Assembly (NCBI RefSeq): GCF_017875325.1
Contig: NZ_JAGGMN010000001.1
Span: 1,632,140 to 1,696,139 of the forward strand
Length of the DNA stretch: 64,000 nt
Direction: 5' to 3'
Origin: Methanofollis sp. W23
Lineage (GTDB): Archaea > Halobacteriota > Methanomicrobia > Methanomicrobiales > Methanofollaceae
Shown here one piece after another: positions 1 through 8,489 of this stretch (the stretch's first letter is position 1; each line of letters starts with the position of its first letter). The position numbers and the translations under genes are program-made. Below the pieces are notes generated by a model. That model worked only from the letters and a program-made list of their open reading frames with translations, searched no databases and had not been told where the DNA came from.

Positions 1-423
1 TATCCATCCTTCCGCCCCACAATATCCTCTGAATACTTTCTCCTCCTCCATGTCAACCCAGAAATAGAACGAAAGGTCATTTTTCATGAATTCGACCTCC
101 ACATATGGGTGGTCAAGAACTTCTTCGTCGAACTCCTGCCTTACCGAGGTGATATTCCACCCGTGATCGAGGAGAAGCGTGGCGCGCCTGTCCGTGAGAA
201 CCGTCGAGATCGTTGACGTAAGATTTGCGGTGAAGAGTTCAGGGTCTTTGATCTCGATCTCAGAGAGATCGATCGCGATCTCACCGTGGTGAAGGACCGG
301 GAGCGTTGGCGTCTCGTTCACCGGCACCACTTCAGGTGGCGGGGTCGTGGTGCACCCCGAGGAGAGCAGAAGCACGATGAGAACCAGGAGGAACAGGAAC
401 AGGATCGTGATTTGACGTGCCAT
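1..423 (-). CDS. Lipoprotein of unknown function, C-terminus outside the window
   Basis: The first 141 codons are present, reading out of the window at position 1. The N-terminus has a hydrophobic stretch (residues 6-20) ending in a lipobox, LLSSGC, with Cys24 as the predicted lipid-anchored residue, followed by a Thr/Pro-rich linker. The rest is hydrophilic with no motif I recognise; it probably lies on the outer face of the membrane. ATG is at 423. It is divergent from the arginine decarboxylase gene. Function unknown; the protein is cut by the window edge. Confidence 0.75.
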   Translation of the reverse strand, partial: MARQITILFLFLLVLIVLLLSSGCTTTPPPEVVPVNETPTLPVLHHGEIAIDLSEIEIKDPELFTANLTSTISTVLTDRRATLLLDHGWNITSVRQEFDEEVLDHPYVEVEFMKNDLSFYFWVDMEEEKVFRGYCGAEGWI

Positions 424-791
424 CAGTATCCCTGATCCCGATCTGCGACCCGTCTATATGTGATCTCTGACCACTTCCTCTACAGGCCGCTCCACGGATA
501 AACAAGAGCCTCTGAAAAAGATACAACGTATTCTGACCTCCAAAAGAGGAGATCATCTCCCGAACAGAACTCCAGATGATAATCCCGACTGATCCCCCAG
601 CTAGACAGCATATCACGACGACACCACCATCCGATCACCTGGAAGAAACCAATCACCGACCAGAACACCAGGAGAATCCGCAGCGCCGGACAATATCACG
701 AAATCTCGAAAATATTCTGCAAAGAAATATACTTTTAAGTAGAGGCGGGTCTCAAATAGAGACGCAATTAATTTTACAGGTGAGCGATGGA
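424..791. other. Divergent intergenic region, promoter and 5' region of the arginine decarboxylase gene
   Basis: I see no convincing gene here. An open frame reads from 576 into the decarboxylase, but its translation is low-complexity and has no counterpart in the family. An A/T-rich segment at about 705-745 contains TATA-like sequence and probably carries the promoter for the gene on the right. Confidence 0.4.
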
Positions 792-1295
792 TTGACCAGA
801 ACATTTGTGCCGAAACGGGTATTTTTCACCTGCGGCGTGGGGCGGGACTCCGAATATCTCGGGTCCTTTGAGATGGCGTTGCGAGCAGCGAAGATCGAGT
901 GCTACAATCTGGTAACGGTGAGTTCAATCCTGCCGCCCAAGTGCCAGATCATCTCGCGCCGTGAAGGGCTCGCCGACCTTGAACCAGGAAGCGTGGTCTT
1001 CACCGTCATGTCACGGATCGCCTCCAACGAACCACACCGGAGGATCTCGGCCTCTGTCGGCGTGGCAATCCCTGAAGACATGGAACACCAGTGGGGATAT
1101 TTCGCCGAGCACCACGCCTTCGGCGACACCAAGGAAAAGACCGGCGACTATGCCGAGCGCCTTGCCTACAGAATGTATAACAGCATCACCGACAAGACCC
1201 CGGAAGAAACCCTGAACATTACCGAGAGTGCCGTCGTCGATGAAGAAGGCTCCTGGACTACGGTACTCGCAGCCACCGTCTTTCTCATGGAGTAG
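792..1295 (+). CDS. pdaD: Pyruvoyl-dependent arginine decarboxylase
   Basis: Converts arginine to agmatine, the first step of polyamine (and agmatidine) synthesis in archaea, using a covalently bound pyruvoyl group rather than PLP. From the TTG at 792 the protein is 167 aa, close to the 165 aa of the Methanocaldococcus enzyme. The self-cleavage site is visible as VSSILPP: cleavage between Ser44 and Ser45 would give the beta chain and the pyruvoyl-bearing alpha chain. TTG is preferred because AGGTGAG at 778-784 sits 7 nt upstream and the family starts just before the VPKRVFFT motif. A GTG at 780 is the alternative. The zinc-ribbon gene follows after 2 nt. Confidence 0.9.
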   Translation: MTRTFVPKRVFFTCGVGRDSEYLGSFEMALRAAKIECYNLVTVSSILPPKCQIISRREGLADLEPGSVVFTVMSRIASNEPHRRISASVGVAIPEDMEHQWGYFAEHHAFGDTKEKTGDYAERLAYRMYNSITDKTPEETLNITESAVVDEEGSWTTVLAATVFLME

Positions 1296-1297
1296 AG

Positions 1298-1756
1298 ATG
1301 ACATCACGCACACGCGCCCACCACACGGTCTGCCCGTTCTGCAACGAGGAGGTCTACCTCGAGGAGTTGGTCGGCGGGAAGTGCCCGCTCTGTGGTTCTC
1401 CGCTGGAGGATATGGACGACGAGTGCCTTGAGATCGGTGACGACCTCGACCGCTCAGATCTCTCCTGGCTTATCTGCCACTACTTCCTCTTCAAAAGACT
1501 CGACGACCTCGGCGCCAACCCCTTCCAGGTCATGGAGGTCATTGAGAAGTACGAAGAGAAGAGGGGAACCGGGAACGAAGGGGAGAAACTCTCCTTCGAG
1601 ATCGAGGTGCCATACACCCTCAGGGAACGGGTCATACCAAAGCGCTGTGCAGACTGTAGCCGCCTCTTCTTCAAAGGCGGGAAAAAGATCTTCAGGTGGG
1701 ACGCGGAGAAGCCGATAGACTCTGTCATCTACCGCTGTCCCACCTGTTCTCAGTGA
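1298..1756 (+). CDS. Zinc-ribbon protein of unknown function
   Basis: A 152-aa soluble protein with two Cys4-type metal sites: CPFC (12-15) with CPLC (29-32) near the N-terminus, and CADC (117-120) with CPTC (147-150) at the C-terminus, separated by an acidic helical middle. The spacing suggests two zinc ribbons, one at each end. It starts 2 nt after the arginine decarboxylase stop, so the two are probably co-transcribed. I do not recognise a named family; nucleic-acid or protein binding is a guess from the ribbons only. Confidence 0.75.
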   Translation: MTSRTRAHHTVCPFCNEEVYLEELVGGKCPLCGSPLEDMDDECLEIGDDLDRSDLSWLICHYFLFKRLDDLGANPFQVMEVIEKYEEKRGTGNEGEKLSFEIEVPYTLRERVIPKRCADCSRLFFKGGKKIFRWDAEKPIDSVIYRCPTCSQ

Positions 1757-1812
1757 ACATATTCCACACGATCCAGGGAGTTTTCACCCTGGATCAGAAC
1801 TCTCCTTTTTTC

Positions 1813-2046
1813 GGTCCTGTAGAAATTCTCTTGATGGTGCTCTTCGACGGGGGCATGCCGCCCCCCAAACCCCCGCATGAGGAGAGGCAGAGGACGGCAA
1901 TTCCCTCCACACGGCTGTTGATTCTGCCTTCCCGGTCCTATCTTCATCCTGGGGGGTGCGGGCGGCACTCGTCCCCGGCCAAAGAGATAGATGGGAAGAC
2001 GGGTGAATCGCGCTCGCAACGAGAATTAGTGAGTATCTACAGGGCC
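1813..2046 (+). mobile_element. MITE-like element, subtype A
   Basis: Starts GGTCCTGTAGAAA and ends with ATCTACAGGGCC, inverted versions of one another. The inside has the subtype-A order: a CTCTTGATG segment, a GCCGCCCCCC hairpin, a CTGCCTTCCCGG segment and a GAATCGCGCTCGCA segment near the right end. The left flank is a C(T)6C run just after the zinc-ribbon gene. I see no clear target duplication. Confidence 0.7.
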
Positions 2047-2055
2047 CAAATTCCA

Positions 2056-2371
2056 GGTTTGTAAAAACCCTCTGGATGGGTCTCTCTGGCGGGGGGTTGG
2101 TTGCGCCCCCCGAACCCCCGCCGATGAAGATTGGCGAGGGATTCCATCCCGTCTTCATGGTTTTTTTCTCTGCCTTCCCAGCTCTATCGCTATCCCAGGG
2201 GTCCGGGGGCAGAGCCCCCGGAGTGGGGATGGAGGGAGGTGAAAAATGTATGGATACGCGATGAAAGAACAGGAATCTCTTCATTATCATCCGATCGCGA
2301 TCATCGGCGAGGAGGAGGGCGCAAAAGTTCTGGGATGACCTTGAAGAATGAGGGAGGGATTCTACAGAGCC
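2056..2371 (+). mobile_element. MITE-like element, divergent subtype A
   Basis: Follows the previous copy after 9 bp. It has the CTCTGGATGG/CTCTCTGGCGG left segment, the perfect hairpin CCGGGGGCAGAGCCCCCGG near 2208-2226 and the right end ATTCTACAGAGCC. Flanks AAATTCCA (2048-2055) and TCATTCCA (2373-2380) match at 6 of 8 positions, so an old target duplication is possible. The right third (TTCTGGGATGACC near 2325) belongs to another subtype. Confidence 0.65.
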
Positions 2372-2379
2372 CTCATTCC

Positions 2380-2387
2380 AAAAAAAA
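2380..2387 (-). terminator. Poly-T terminator of proS
   Basis: A run of eight T on the minus strand lies 17 nt past the proS stop codon. Archaeal transcription commonly ends at such runs. Confidence 0.5.
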
Positions 2388-2403
2388 GAGAGTTTAGAAA
2401 ATC

Positions 2404-3840
2404 TCAGTACGTCCGTGCGATGACGGTCGAAGTCCCCTTCTTGCCGCAGACCGCACACGAACCCTCAGTCTTTTTAATATGCGGGCTGCGGATCTCGGTA
2501 CCGAGGACGCTCCCGTTGGTCGCCTTTTCCAGTTCTTCGGCGCACGCCTCGTCGCCACACCAGTGGACGACCGCGATCCCGGTCTTGACCGCCTCGACCG
2601 CCTCCTCGACACTCCCGGCCTCGGTGATATGGGAGGTGAGGAACTCCTCGGCCTGCGTGCGGAGACGGGCCGCATAGGCGCCCAGGATCTCAGGGACCGC
2701 CGTGACGACCTCGTCCCTCTGCACCGACATCTTCTCGCCGTCTCTCGTCGCGGCGACGACCGTCCCGGCGTCCAGGTCACGCGGCCCGACCTCGACCCGC
2801 ATGGGCACGCCGTGCATCTCCCAGTGATAGTACTTCGCCCCAGGACGCATATCCCTGGTATCGATCCGCACCCTGAGACCGGAGTCTTCGAGCTCGGCCT
2901 TCAGCGCTTCGGCCGCCGCCAGCACCTCTTCGGCACGCTTCTTCATGATGATCGGGATGACGACCACCTGGACCGGGGCCACCTTCGGCGGGAGGACCAG
3001 GCCCTTGTCGTCGCCATGGACCCCGATCGTCGCCGCAACGCACCGCTCAGAGATCCCGTAGCACGTCTGGTAGACATACTGCTGCTGCCCCTCGGCGTCC
3101 TCGTAGGTGATCTCGAAGGTCTTTGAGAAGTGGTCGCCGAGATGGTGGACCGTCCCGACCTGGAGCGTCCGGCCGTCTGGCATCAGGGCATCGACGGCCA
3201 TCGTGTAGTCGGCGCCAGGGAACTTGTCCCAGTCTGGCCGGCGCGAGATCGTGATCGGGATGCAGAGGTCGTCGTAGAACCTGGTGTACAGGGAGAGCGC
3301 CGTCTCCACCTGCGCCGCCGCCTCGTCCCAGGTGGCATGGGCGGTGTGGGCCTCCTTGAACGAGGTGATCTCCCGCAGACGGATGAGCGGCCGTGTATGC
3401 TTCGTCTCGTACCTGAAGGTGTTGACGATCTGGTAGACCTTCAGCGGGAGATCGGCATGCGACCTGATCCAGAGGGCGAACATCGGGTAGATGGAGGTCT
3501 CGCTCGTCGGCCGCAGGGCCAGGGGGACCTCGAGTTCGGAGAGCCCGCCATGGGTGACCCAGTAGACCTCGTCCTCGAACCCCTTGATGTGCTCGGCCTC
3601 CTTCATGAACTCGGTCTTCGGAATGAGAAGCGGAAAGAGCGTCTCCTCATGCCCGGTGCCGTCGAGGAGGTCGCGGAGGATGGCATAGGTCTGCCGCCGC
3701 AGCCCGAACCCGAAGGGGTACCAGACATACAGCCCCTTGACCGGGTAGCGGACGTCCATGATCTCCGCCCGCCAGAGCACGTCATTATACCATGCCGAAA
3801 AGTCAGATTTTGGTGGGAGTGAACCGCTCTCTTCTTCCAT
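2404..3840 (-). CDS. proS: Prolyl-tRNA synthetase, archaeal/eukaryotic type
   Basis: Class II synthetase that charges tRNA-Pro with proline in the cytoplasm. At 478 aa it has the length of the short archaeal form, which lacks the bacterial editing insertion. Visible motifs are RPTSE (110-114), motif 2 FRYE with its basic loop (142-156), YGISER and the downstream IGVHGD loop, an anticodon-binding domain, and a C-terminal domain with CGDEAC and CAVCG for zinc, ending in the typical RTY. It is the last gene of an operon with DUF63 and SpoIIM genes. A GAGGT ribosome-binding site lies 5 nt before ATG 3840. Confidence 0.97.
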   Translation of the reverse strand: MEEESGSLPPKSDFSAWYNDVLWRAEIMDVRYPVKGLYVWYPFGFGLRRQTYAILRDLLDGTGHEETLFPLLIPKTEFMKEAEHIKGFEDEVYWVTHGGLSELEVPLALRPTSETSIYPMFALWIRSHADLPLKVYQIVNTFRYETKHTRPLIRLREITSFKEAHTAHATWDEAAAQVETALSLYTRFYDDLCIPITISRRPDWDKFPGADYTMAVDALMPDGRTLQVGTVHHLGDHFSKTFEITYEDAEGQQQYVYQTCYGISERCVAATIGVHGDDKGLVLPPKVAPVQVVVIPIIMKKRAEEVLAAAEALKAELEDSGLRVRIDTRDMRPGAKYYHWEMHGVPMRVEVGPRDLDAGTVVAATRDGEKMSVQRDEVVTAVPEILGAYAARLRTQAEEFLTSHITEAGSVEEAVEAVKTGIAVVHWCGDEACAEELEKATNGSVLGTEIRSPHIKKTEGSCAVCGKKGTSTVIARTY

Positions 3841-3849
3841 TAGGGTACC

Positions 3850-4422
3850 TCAAATCACTATCTGTAGGAGCGCGGGCGTAATAAATCCCTCTATAACGGC
3901 CGCCACGACGAGAAGAGGGACGACAATACGGAGAAATTGCCCCCCCATCCTGCTGGCCTCGGCCACGGCGTCACCCTGACCCACCAGTTCTGCCACCAGC
4001 GCCCTGGCCAGGGCAAGTCCGAGGGCGCCCGAGATAAAGATCGCAGGGAGCTCGAAGATCCCGTGAGGAGCAAGCCCTGCGGCCAGGCCGAGCGGCCCGA
4101 TGACATCTTTGATCTCGTTGACGAAGATGCCGATGACCAGGCCGTTGGTGAGAAGGATAAAGATCGTGAGCAGCCCAAAGGTCGCCCCGCCCAGGAAAAG
4201 GATCACGCAGGCCTGGAGGTTGTTGAGAAAGATCTTTGCGGCGAGTATGAGAGATGAATCGTCGGCGACCTGGCTGAAGACCCCCTCGGTCACTGTCTCC
4301 ATCAGGGTCTGGGCGGCGGGATCGCCCGAGGCCGCAAGATAATACCCGGCCCCGCCACCCCCGAAAAAGATGAGGAGGGTGACGGCAAGGGAGAGGAGAA
4401 AGATGTGCCTGGCCTCAGACAT
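3850..4422 (-). CDS. SpoIIM/DUF95-family membrane protein
   Basis: 190-aa integral membrane protein with about five hydrophobic segments. The family signature is clear: an N-L-x-A segment near residue 67, a G-rich membrane helix with TNGLVIGIF, and APHGIFELPAIFISGALG, which is diagnostic of the SpoIIM (stage II sporulation protein M) superfamily. The role in archaea is unknown; in Bacillus the family works in peptidoglycan remodelling, which cannot apply directly here. It overlaps the DUF63 gene by 8 nt and is followed by proS after 9 nt, so the three are one transcription unit. Confidence 0.85.
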   Translation of the reverse strand: MSEARHIFLLSLAVTLLIFFGGGGAGYYLAASGDPAAQTLMETVTEGVFSQVADDSSLILAAKIFLNNLQACVILFLGGATFGLLTIFILLTNGLVIGIFVNEIKDVIGPLGLAAGLAPHGIFELPAIFISGALGLALARALVAELVGQGDAVAEASRMGGQFLRIVVPLLVVAAVIEGFITPALLQIVI

Positions 4423-5260
4423 AGAGCACCATCCGCATCAGGTCCCTGATCCCCGGCGCCATCCCGACGATGATCATCGCAAGCAGGACCAGGTGCCAGA
4501 AGGCCGGGCTCCCCTCTTTGCGATAGAGTTCAAGGACGTAGATCGCCGGGACGATCACCGCCAGTTTCAGGAGGAACATCGAGAAGGCCGTCCCGGTCAA
4601 CTCGATGAGAGAGGACCCGACGACATGCTGCTCCACATAGTGGAGGGGATGGAGGTCGATCCCGAAACTCGTGGCACTCGCATCGAGCATATGCCCGAAG
4701 ATAAGGAGGGTGTACAGGGGTTCGGAGACATATTCCCATCCGGCAAGATACCGCAGGGCGCCCCAGATCGCGGCCGTCGAGGCCACCGCCATCAGCGGGA
4801 TGACCGTGAGGACGACGAGGTCGATCTGGGTGTGCGTCGCCCCCCAGTAGATCAGGAGGAAGAACGATGCCACCGAGAGCGCGGTCCCGGTCCAGGCATA
4901 GGGCCGGGTGTAGTCGGCGACCACGCCTTTGAGCTCAAGGAGACGGGAGAGAAAGAGGGCCCCGACCGTGATAAAGAAGATCACGAAGAATATGAGCGGG
5001 GTGATCAGCAGAAACCTGGCGTCAGAGGTGATCATCCCGGTGTCCTCGACCACCCGCAGGAGTCCGCCGAGCACGACGAATGGGATGGTGGAGAGGACGA
5101 ACTTCCGGTCCACCGTGATCCCGAACCGCTGGAGCCCCCGGTAGACAAGATAGACCGCGATGATCAGGATGATCGCATAGGTCAGCGTATCGACGACCGT
5201 GTACGCCTGGCCGTATCTGATCGGATCGATGTAATATTTGTAGATGAAGTCCCTAATCAT
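4415..5260 (-). CDS. DUF63-family membrane protein
   Basis: 281-aa polytopic membrane protein, about seven or eight transmembrane segments, with the conserved DUF63 features: an N-terminal FIYKYYIDPI segment, R-x-x-ED-T-G near residue 75, and a late GHMLDASAT-x-x-G-ID motif with conserved His and Asp inside the membrane region. The function is unknown; the buried charged residues suggest a membrane enzyme or transporter. ATG 5260 is used; a TTG at 5272 is the alternative. First gene of the DUF63-spoIIM-proS unit, divergent from egsA with only 11 bp between the starts. Confidence 0.85.
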   Translation of the reverse strand: MIRDFIYKYYIDPIRYGQAYTVVDTLTYAIILIIAVYLVYRGLQRFGITVDRKFVLSTIPFVVLGGLLRVVEDTGMITSDARFLLITPLIFFVIFFITVGALFLSRLLELKGVVADYTRPYAWTGTALSVASFFLLIYWGATHTQIDLVVLTVIPLMAVASTAAIWGALRYLAGWEYVSEPLYTLLIFGHMLDASATSFGIDLHPLHYVEQHVVGSSLIELTGTAFSMFLLKLAVIVPAIYVLELYRKEGSPAFWHLVLLAMIIVGMAPGIRDLMRMVLYV

Positions 5261-5271
5261 CTGTGATCTCA

Positions 5272-6354
5272 ATGGGCGGAGAGGATATTAAAGTACTCAG
5301 GGAGAAGGTCTTTGACAAGTCCAAGTGGATGCAGCTCCCGCGTGACGTGCTCATCGGGCATAACGTGCTCGACGAACTTCCCTCCGTCTGCCAGGACCTG
5401 GGGCTTGGGAGAGATGTCCTGCTCATCACCGGTGAACGGACACAGGAGATCGCGGGCAACCGGATCGCCGCCCTCCTGGAAGACCGGTGCGAAGTGACCA
5501 CCTTTCTCGTCCGCACCGGGTCGCTTGACGAGATCGCTGAAGCCGAGAAGTGTGGGGCCGGGGCCGACTTCGTCATCGGTGCAGGTGGCGGGCGGGTCAT
5601 CGACACCGCGAAGATCGTCTCGTACAATCTTGACCGCCAGTTCATCTCGGTCCCGACGGCCGGAGCCCATGACGGGATCGCCTCGGCACGCGCCTCGGTC
5701 CCGACGGCAGAGGGGAGTGTCTCGCTCGACGCTCACCCACCGATCGCCGTCGTCGCCGACACCGCGATCATCGCCGCCGCCCCGCCGCGCCTCCTGGCCG
5801 CGGGGTGTGCCGACATCATCTCCAATTATACCGCGATCCTGGACTGGGAACTTGCCCACCGTCTCAGGGGCGATGCGGTCTCGGAGTACGCGATGGCTCT
5901 CTCGAAGATGACGGCCGAGATCGTCGTGAAGAACACCGGGGTGATCGGTGCCAGGACTGAGGAGAGTGCATGGATCGTGATGAAGGCCCTGGTCTCGTCA
6001 GGGGTGGCGATGTCCATCGCCGGGTCGTCGAGGCCGGCAAGCGGGGGCGAGCACAAGTTCTCCCATGCCCTCGACCGTCTCGCTCCTGGACGGGCGCTCC
6101 ATGGGGAGCAGTGTGGGGTCGGGGCGATCATGACCATGTACCTGCACGGCGGGGACTGGCGGTGGATCAGGGACTCGTTGAAGAGGCTCGGGGCCCCGAC
6201 GACCCCGGCGGAACTCGGGATCGACGATGAGACTGCGGTCGAGGCTCTCCTGGCGGCGAGGTCCATCAGGCCTGAGCGGTTCACGATCCTGGACATGGGG
6301 CTCTCGAGGGAGAGTGCCGGGCGACTTGTCAGGATGCTCTATGAGGAGGAGTGA
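5272..6354 (+). CDS. egsA: sn-Glycerol-1-phosphate dehydrogenase
   Basis: Reduces dihydroxyacetone phosphate to sn-glycerol-1-phosphate with NAD(P)H, fixing the stereochemistry of archaeal membrane lipids. The 360-aa protein shows the N-terminal VFDKSKWMQLPRDVLIGH block, the nucleotide-binding GAGGGRVID motif (103-111), and the metal ligands of the Fe/Zn dehydrogenase superfamily in GAHDG (131-135), HKFSH (261-265) and LHGEQ (276-280). ATG 5272 is preceded by GTGATC, which fits an extended ribosome-binding site; GTG 5263 is also in frame. UPF0179 follows after 7 nt. Confidence 0.95.
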   Translation: MGGEDIKVLREKVFDKSKWMQLPRDVLIGHNVLDELPSVCQDLGLGRDVLLITGERTQEIAGNRIAALLEDRCEVTTFLVRTGSLDEIAEAEKCGAGADFVIGAGGGRVIDTAKIVSYNLDRQFISVPTAGAHDGIASARASVPTAEGSVSLDAHPPIAVVADTAIIAAAPPRLLAAGCADIISNYTAILDWELAHRLRGDAVSEYAMALSKMTAEIVVKNTGVIGARTEESAWIVMKALVSSGVAMSIAGSSRPASGGEHKFSHALDRLAPGRALHGEQCGVGAIMTMYLHGGDWRWIRDSLKRLGAPTTPAELGIDDETAVEALLAARSIRPERFTILDMGLSRESAGRLVRMLYEEE

Positions 6355-6361
6355 GGAGACA

Positions 6362-6817
6362 ATGGCCAAACCAAAAGCAAAAGTGACCCTGATCGGGACG
6401 TGTCTCGCGGAGATCGGGCTTGAGTTCATATATGAGGGCGAGGCGACCGAGTGCCGGAACTGCAAGATCTGGAAGGTCTGCCACAATCTCCAGCCAGGAA
6501 AAAAATATCAGGTGGTGGCGGTCAGGCCGAATACCAGGCAGGACTGTGCCGTCCACAAGGACGGGATCTGTGCGGTCGAGGTGATCGAGGCGCCGGTCAC
6601 CGCACTCGTCCCGGCCGACCGGGCCATCCTCAACTCAAGTCTTCGCTTCGAGCCGCCCTGCACCAGGAGCGGGTGCCGGAGTTATCATCTCTGCCACCCT
6701 GACGGGGTTATTGAGGGCGAGAAGTACACTGTCACCAAGGTGCTTGGCAGCGGGCCCGACATCTGCGAGAAGGGGCATACCCTCAAGCTTGTCGAACTGC
6801 GCCCGGTCGGGGCCTGA
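6362..6817 (+). CDS. UPF0179-family protein
   Basis: 151-aa soluble protein conserved in euryarchaea. It is cysteine-rich, with CRNCKIWKVC (from about residue 31), an isolated CAVHKDGIC, and a late CTRSGC-x5-C-x-P segment, suggesting a metal centre or Fe-S cluster. Function unknown. It starts 7 nt after egsA with GAGGAG upstream, so it is probably co-transcribed with it. The reading frame is open farther upstream inside egsA, but MAKPKAKVTLIGTCLA is the family's normal start. Confidence 0.9.
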   Translation: MAKPKAKVTLIGTCLAEIGLEFIYEGEATECRNCKIWKVCHNLQPGKKYQVVAVRPNTRQDCAVHKDGICAVEVIEAPVTALVPADRAILNSSLRFEPPCTRSGCRSYHLCHPDGVIEGEKYTVTKVLGSGPDICEKGHTLKLVELRPVGA

Positions 6818-7537
6818 GTACAGAAGATTCAGATCTTTTTAGACCGCCCCCACTTTTTTGACCCTTGAGAAATCCTCACCAGTTCCTGGCGAGCATACCC
6901 CAGAACTCCCCGAGGCCTGACCAATCGTCTTGAACTGAAGGCTTTCCCCCGCACCCGCCGGTGATAAAGAGTGGCGGGGGGTCGTAGACCATCGTCACGA
7001 TCACAGTTTTGCTTTCCCGGCCCAATCGTCAAATCATCACCGTAGTGTCGTGTCATCACTCACATGTCCGACCGGGATGCCGCGGATCACACTCTTCATG
7101 AGTAGGCAGGAAGCGGGATCGCCGCTTCCTCGCCGCCCCCACCCCTATCTCCATCGTGGAGGTCCGGGGGGGTGAAACCCCCCGACGCGAGAGAGTGACA
7201 ACAATGTCTTCGTTTTTCTGTGGGGGCGGCACCGTGGATCGACGTCCCTTCCCGTGCCCTCGCCCCTGGGGCGCGGCTCCCCCGGAACCCCGGGATGAAG
7301 AGAGGGACGGGAAGGCAGGGGCGAGAACATGAAGAGGATAGTGGCGAGACCTACGTTCTCTTCACGCGAGGAGAGAGACCTCTCGTTCTATTGCATCGTG
7401 GTGACGACTTTTCGTTCTTGACTCGACAGTAGTCTCGTGTCGGGGGGTCCAACCCTCCGGACCCTCTACGATGAGGAGAGACGGGGTCAGGAAATTGAAC
7501 ACGGCCTCCACCAATTCTTCTGTCTTAAAATAATGAT
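6818..7537. repeat. Degenerate repeat block after the UPF0179 gene
   Basis: No gene is credible here. The stretch is a patchwork of decayed copies of the element family: a subtype-C end (GAGCATACCCCAGAACT, near 6891), a GGGGGGTGAAACCCCCC hairpin near 7168, a reversed subtype-A core around 7220-7330 (CCCCGGGATGAAGAG), and an ATTGAACACG-CTCCACC segment near 7494 that recurs at 60066. Short open frames inside are products of the G/C-rich hairpins. Confidence 0.6.
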
Positions 7538-7545
7538 CCAACAAC

Positions 7546-7973
7546 GTCTCTGTAGAATCGGGCATGAACGTGGGGTTCAAGCATACGTGATGAAAATTTC
7601 TCATCACATGCTCTCTCTTTTCAAGAGAGGAGAATCGGGGGGGATCGTGTTCCATTCGCCGCCCCCACCTCTCTTTGTCGTGGGGGGTCCGGGGGGGTGA
7701 AACCCCCCGGCGCAAGATGGCAGGGAAATCTCGACGATGGGAGCGGCCGATCCATCAGAAGAATTTTTTTATCCTCTGCGTATCGGCTTCAACGTGATAT
7801 TACGAGTGCAAACTCTCATGCAAACTTGAAGAGAGGATCGTCTGGATCATTTTCATGGTAAACCCTCACCGATTCCTGGTGTGAGTGTGACTCACCCCCC
7901 GTCCCCTATCTTCTCGCCGGGGGCGGCACGCCCCCCTGCCAGAGAGTTCCATCCTGAAGGTTTCTACAAAGCC
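7546..7973 (+). mobile_element. Composite MITE-like element (B + D + A modules)
   Basis: Begins GTCTCTGTAGAATC followed by the subtype-B hairpin (GCATGAA...TTCAAGCAT), then a GGGGGGTGAAACCCCCC hairpin. Next comes module D, which ends GGATCATTTTCATGGTAAA at about 7845-7863. It closes with a shortened subtype-A half ending TTTCTACAAAGCC. The left flank CCAACAAC (7538-7545) is repeated as CAAACAAC on the right (7974-7981) and exactly at 8218-8225, after the next element. Confidence 0.75.
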
Positions 7974-7981
7974 CAAACAAC

Positions 7982-8217
7982 AGGCTCTGTAGAAACCCTT
8001 ACCTATTCTCAGTGCGAGCGCGATTCAGGCGCCTTCCCCCATCATCTCTCCGGGGGCGCTGCCCCCGGACCCCCAGGATTGAAGATAGGGCCGGGAAGGC
8101 ACATTCATTGAACATGAAGCGAGTATTGCCATCCCCCGCCTCTCGAATCGCGCGGGGGGACCAGGGGGCGGCCAAGCCCCCCGCAGAGATCGTCATCAAG
8201 AGCATTTCTACAAAGCC
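7982..8217 (-). mobile_element. MITE-like element, subtype A, reversed
   Basis: Reads GGCTCTGTAGAAACCC at the left and ATTTCTACAAAGCC at the right. The GAGCGCGATTCA segment near the left end and CCCCCGCAGAGAT near the right show that it lies opposite to the copy at 16553. It shares its 8-bp flank with the upstream composite: CAAACAAC on the left, CCAACAAC on the right. Confidence 0.75.
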
Positions 8218-8225
8218 CCAACAAC

Positions 8226-8489
8226 AGGGAATGTTCATCCCATCTGGTGAGGCGTGAATCGCCTCATGCCGAATTAAAGAACTGTTTCTCAACCTCTTTC
8301 CAGCCGCATACCCCTGACCACCAGGGGGAAGACTGGGCAGGGGAGGCATCAACAGGTCGCGGGGATTCCCCCTTTTTCTACAGCACCCTGCCAATCGCCA
8401 TGCAGGAGTCCGGGGGTGAAACCCCCGGCACGAGAAGTAACAGTTAAAACATCAAGGGCATCTCTACAGCGCCGATCACCGGGAGCATT
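8226..8489. repeat. Degenerate repeat remnants upstream of the ADP-ribosylglycohydrolase stop
   Basis: Contains a decayed subtype-B end (TTCATCCCATCTGG ... CTCATGCCGAATT, 8231-8272), a GTCCGGGGGTGAAACCCCCGG hairpin split across 8410-8430, and a final CATCTCTACAGCGCC near 8460-8474. No gene seen. Confidence 0.55.

Noticed and set aside
576-791. N-terminal extension of the arginine decarboxylase from ATG 576
   Set aside because: It would add 72 low-complexity residues not found in the family; a good ribosome-binding site and family start fit TTG 792.
5269-5859. Long antisense open frames over egsA, proS, rpoB, priS and other G/C-rich genes
   Set aside because: Translations are Arg/Gly/Asp-rich with no family features. 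They are the shadow frames expected in high-GC coding sequence.
7140-8480. CRISPR array
   Set aside because: The repeats here and elsewhere are spaced irregularly, 200-500 bp long and carry terminal inverted repeats. There are no short regular repeats with unique spacers and no cas genes.
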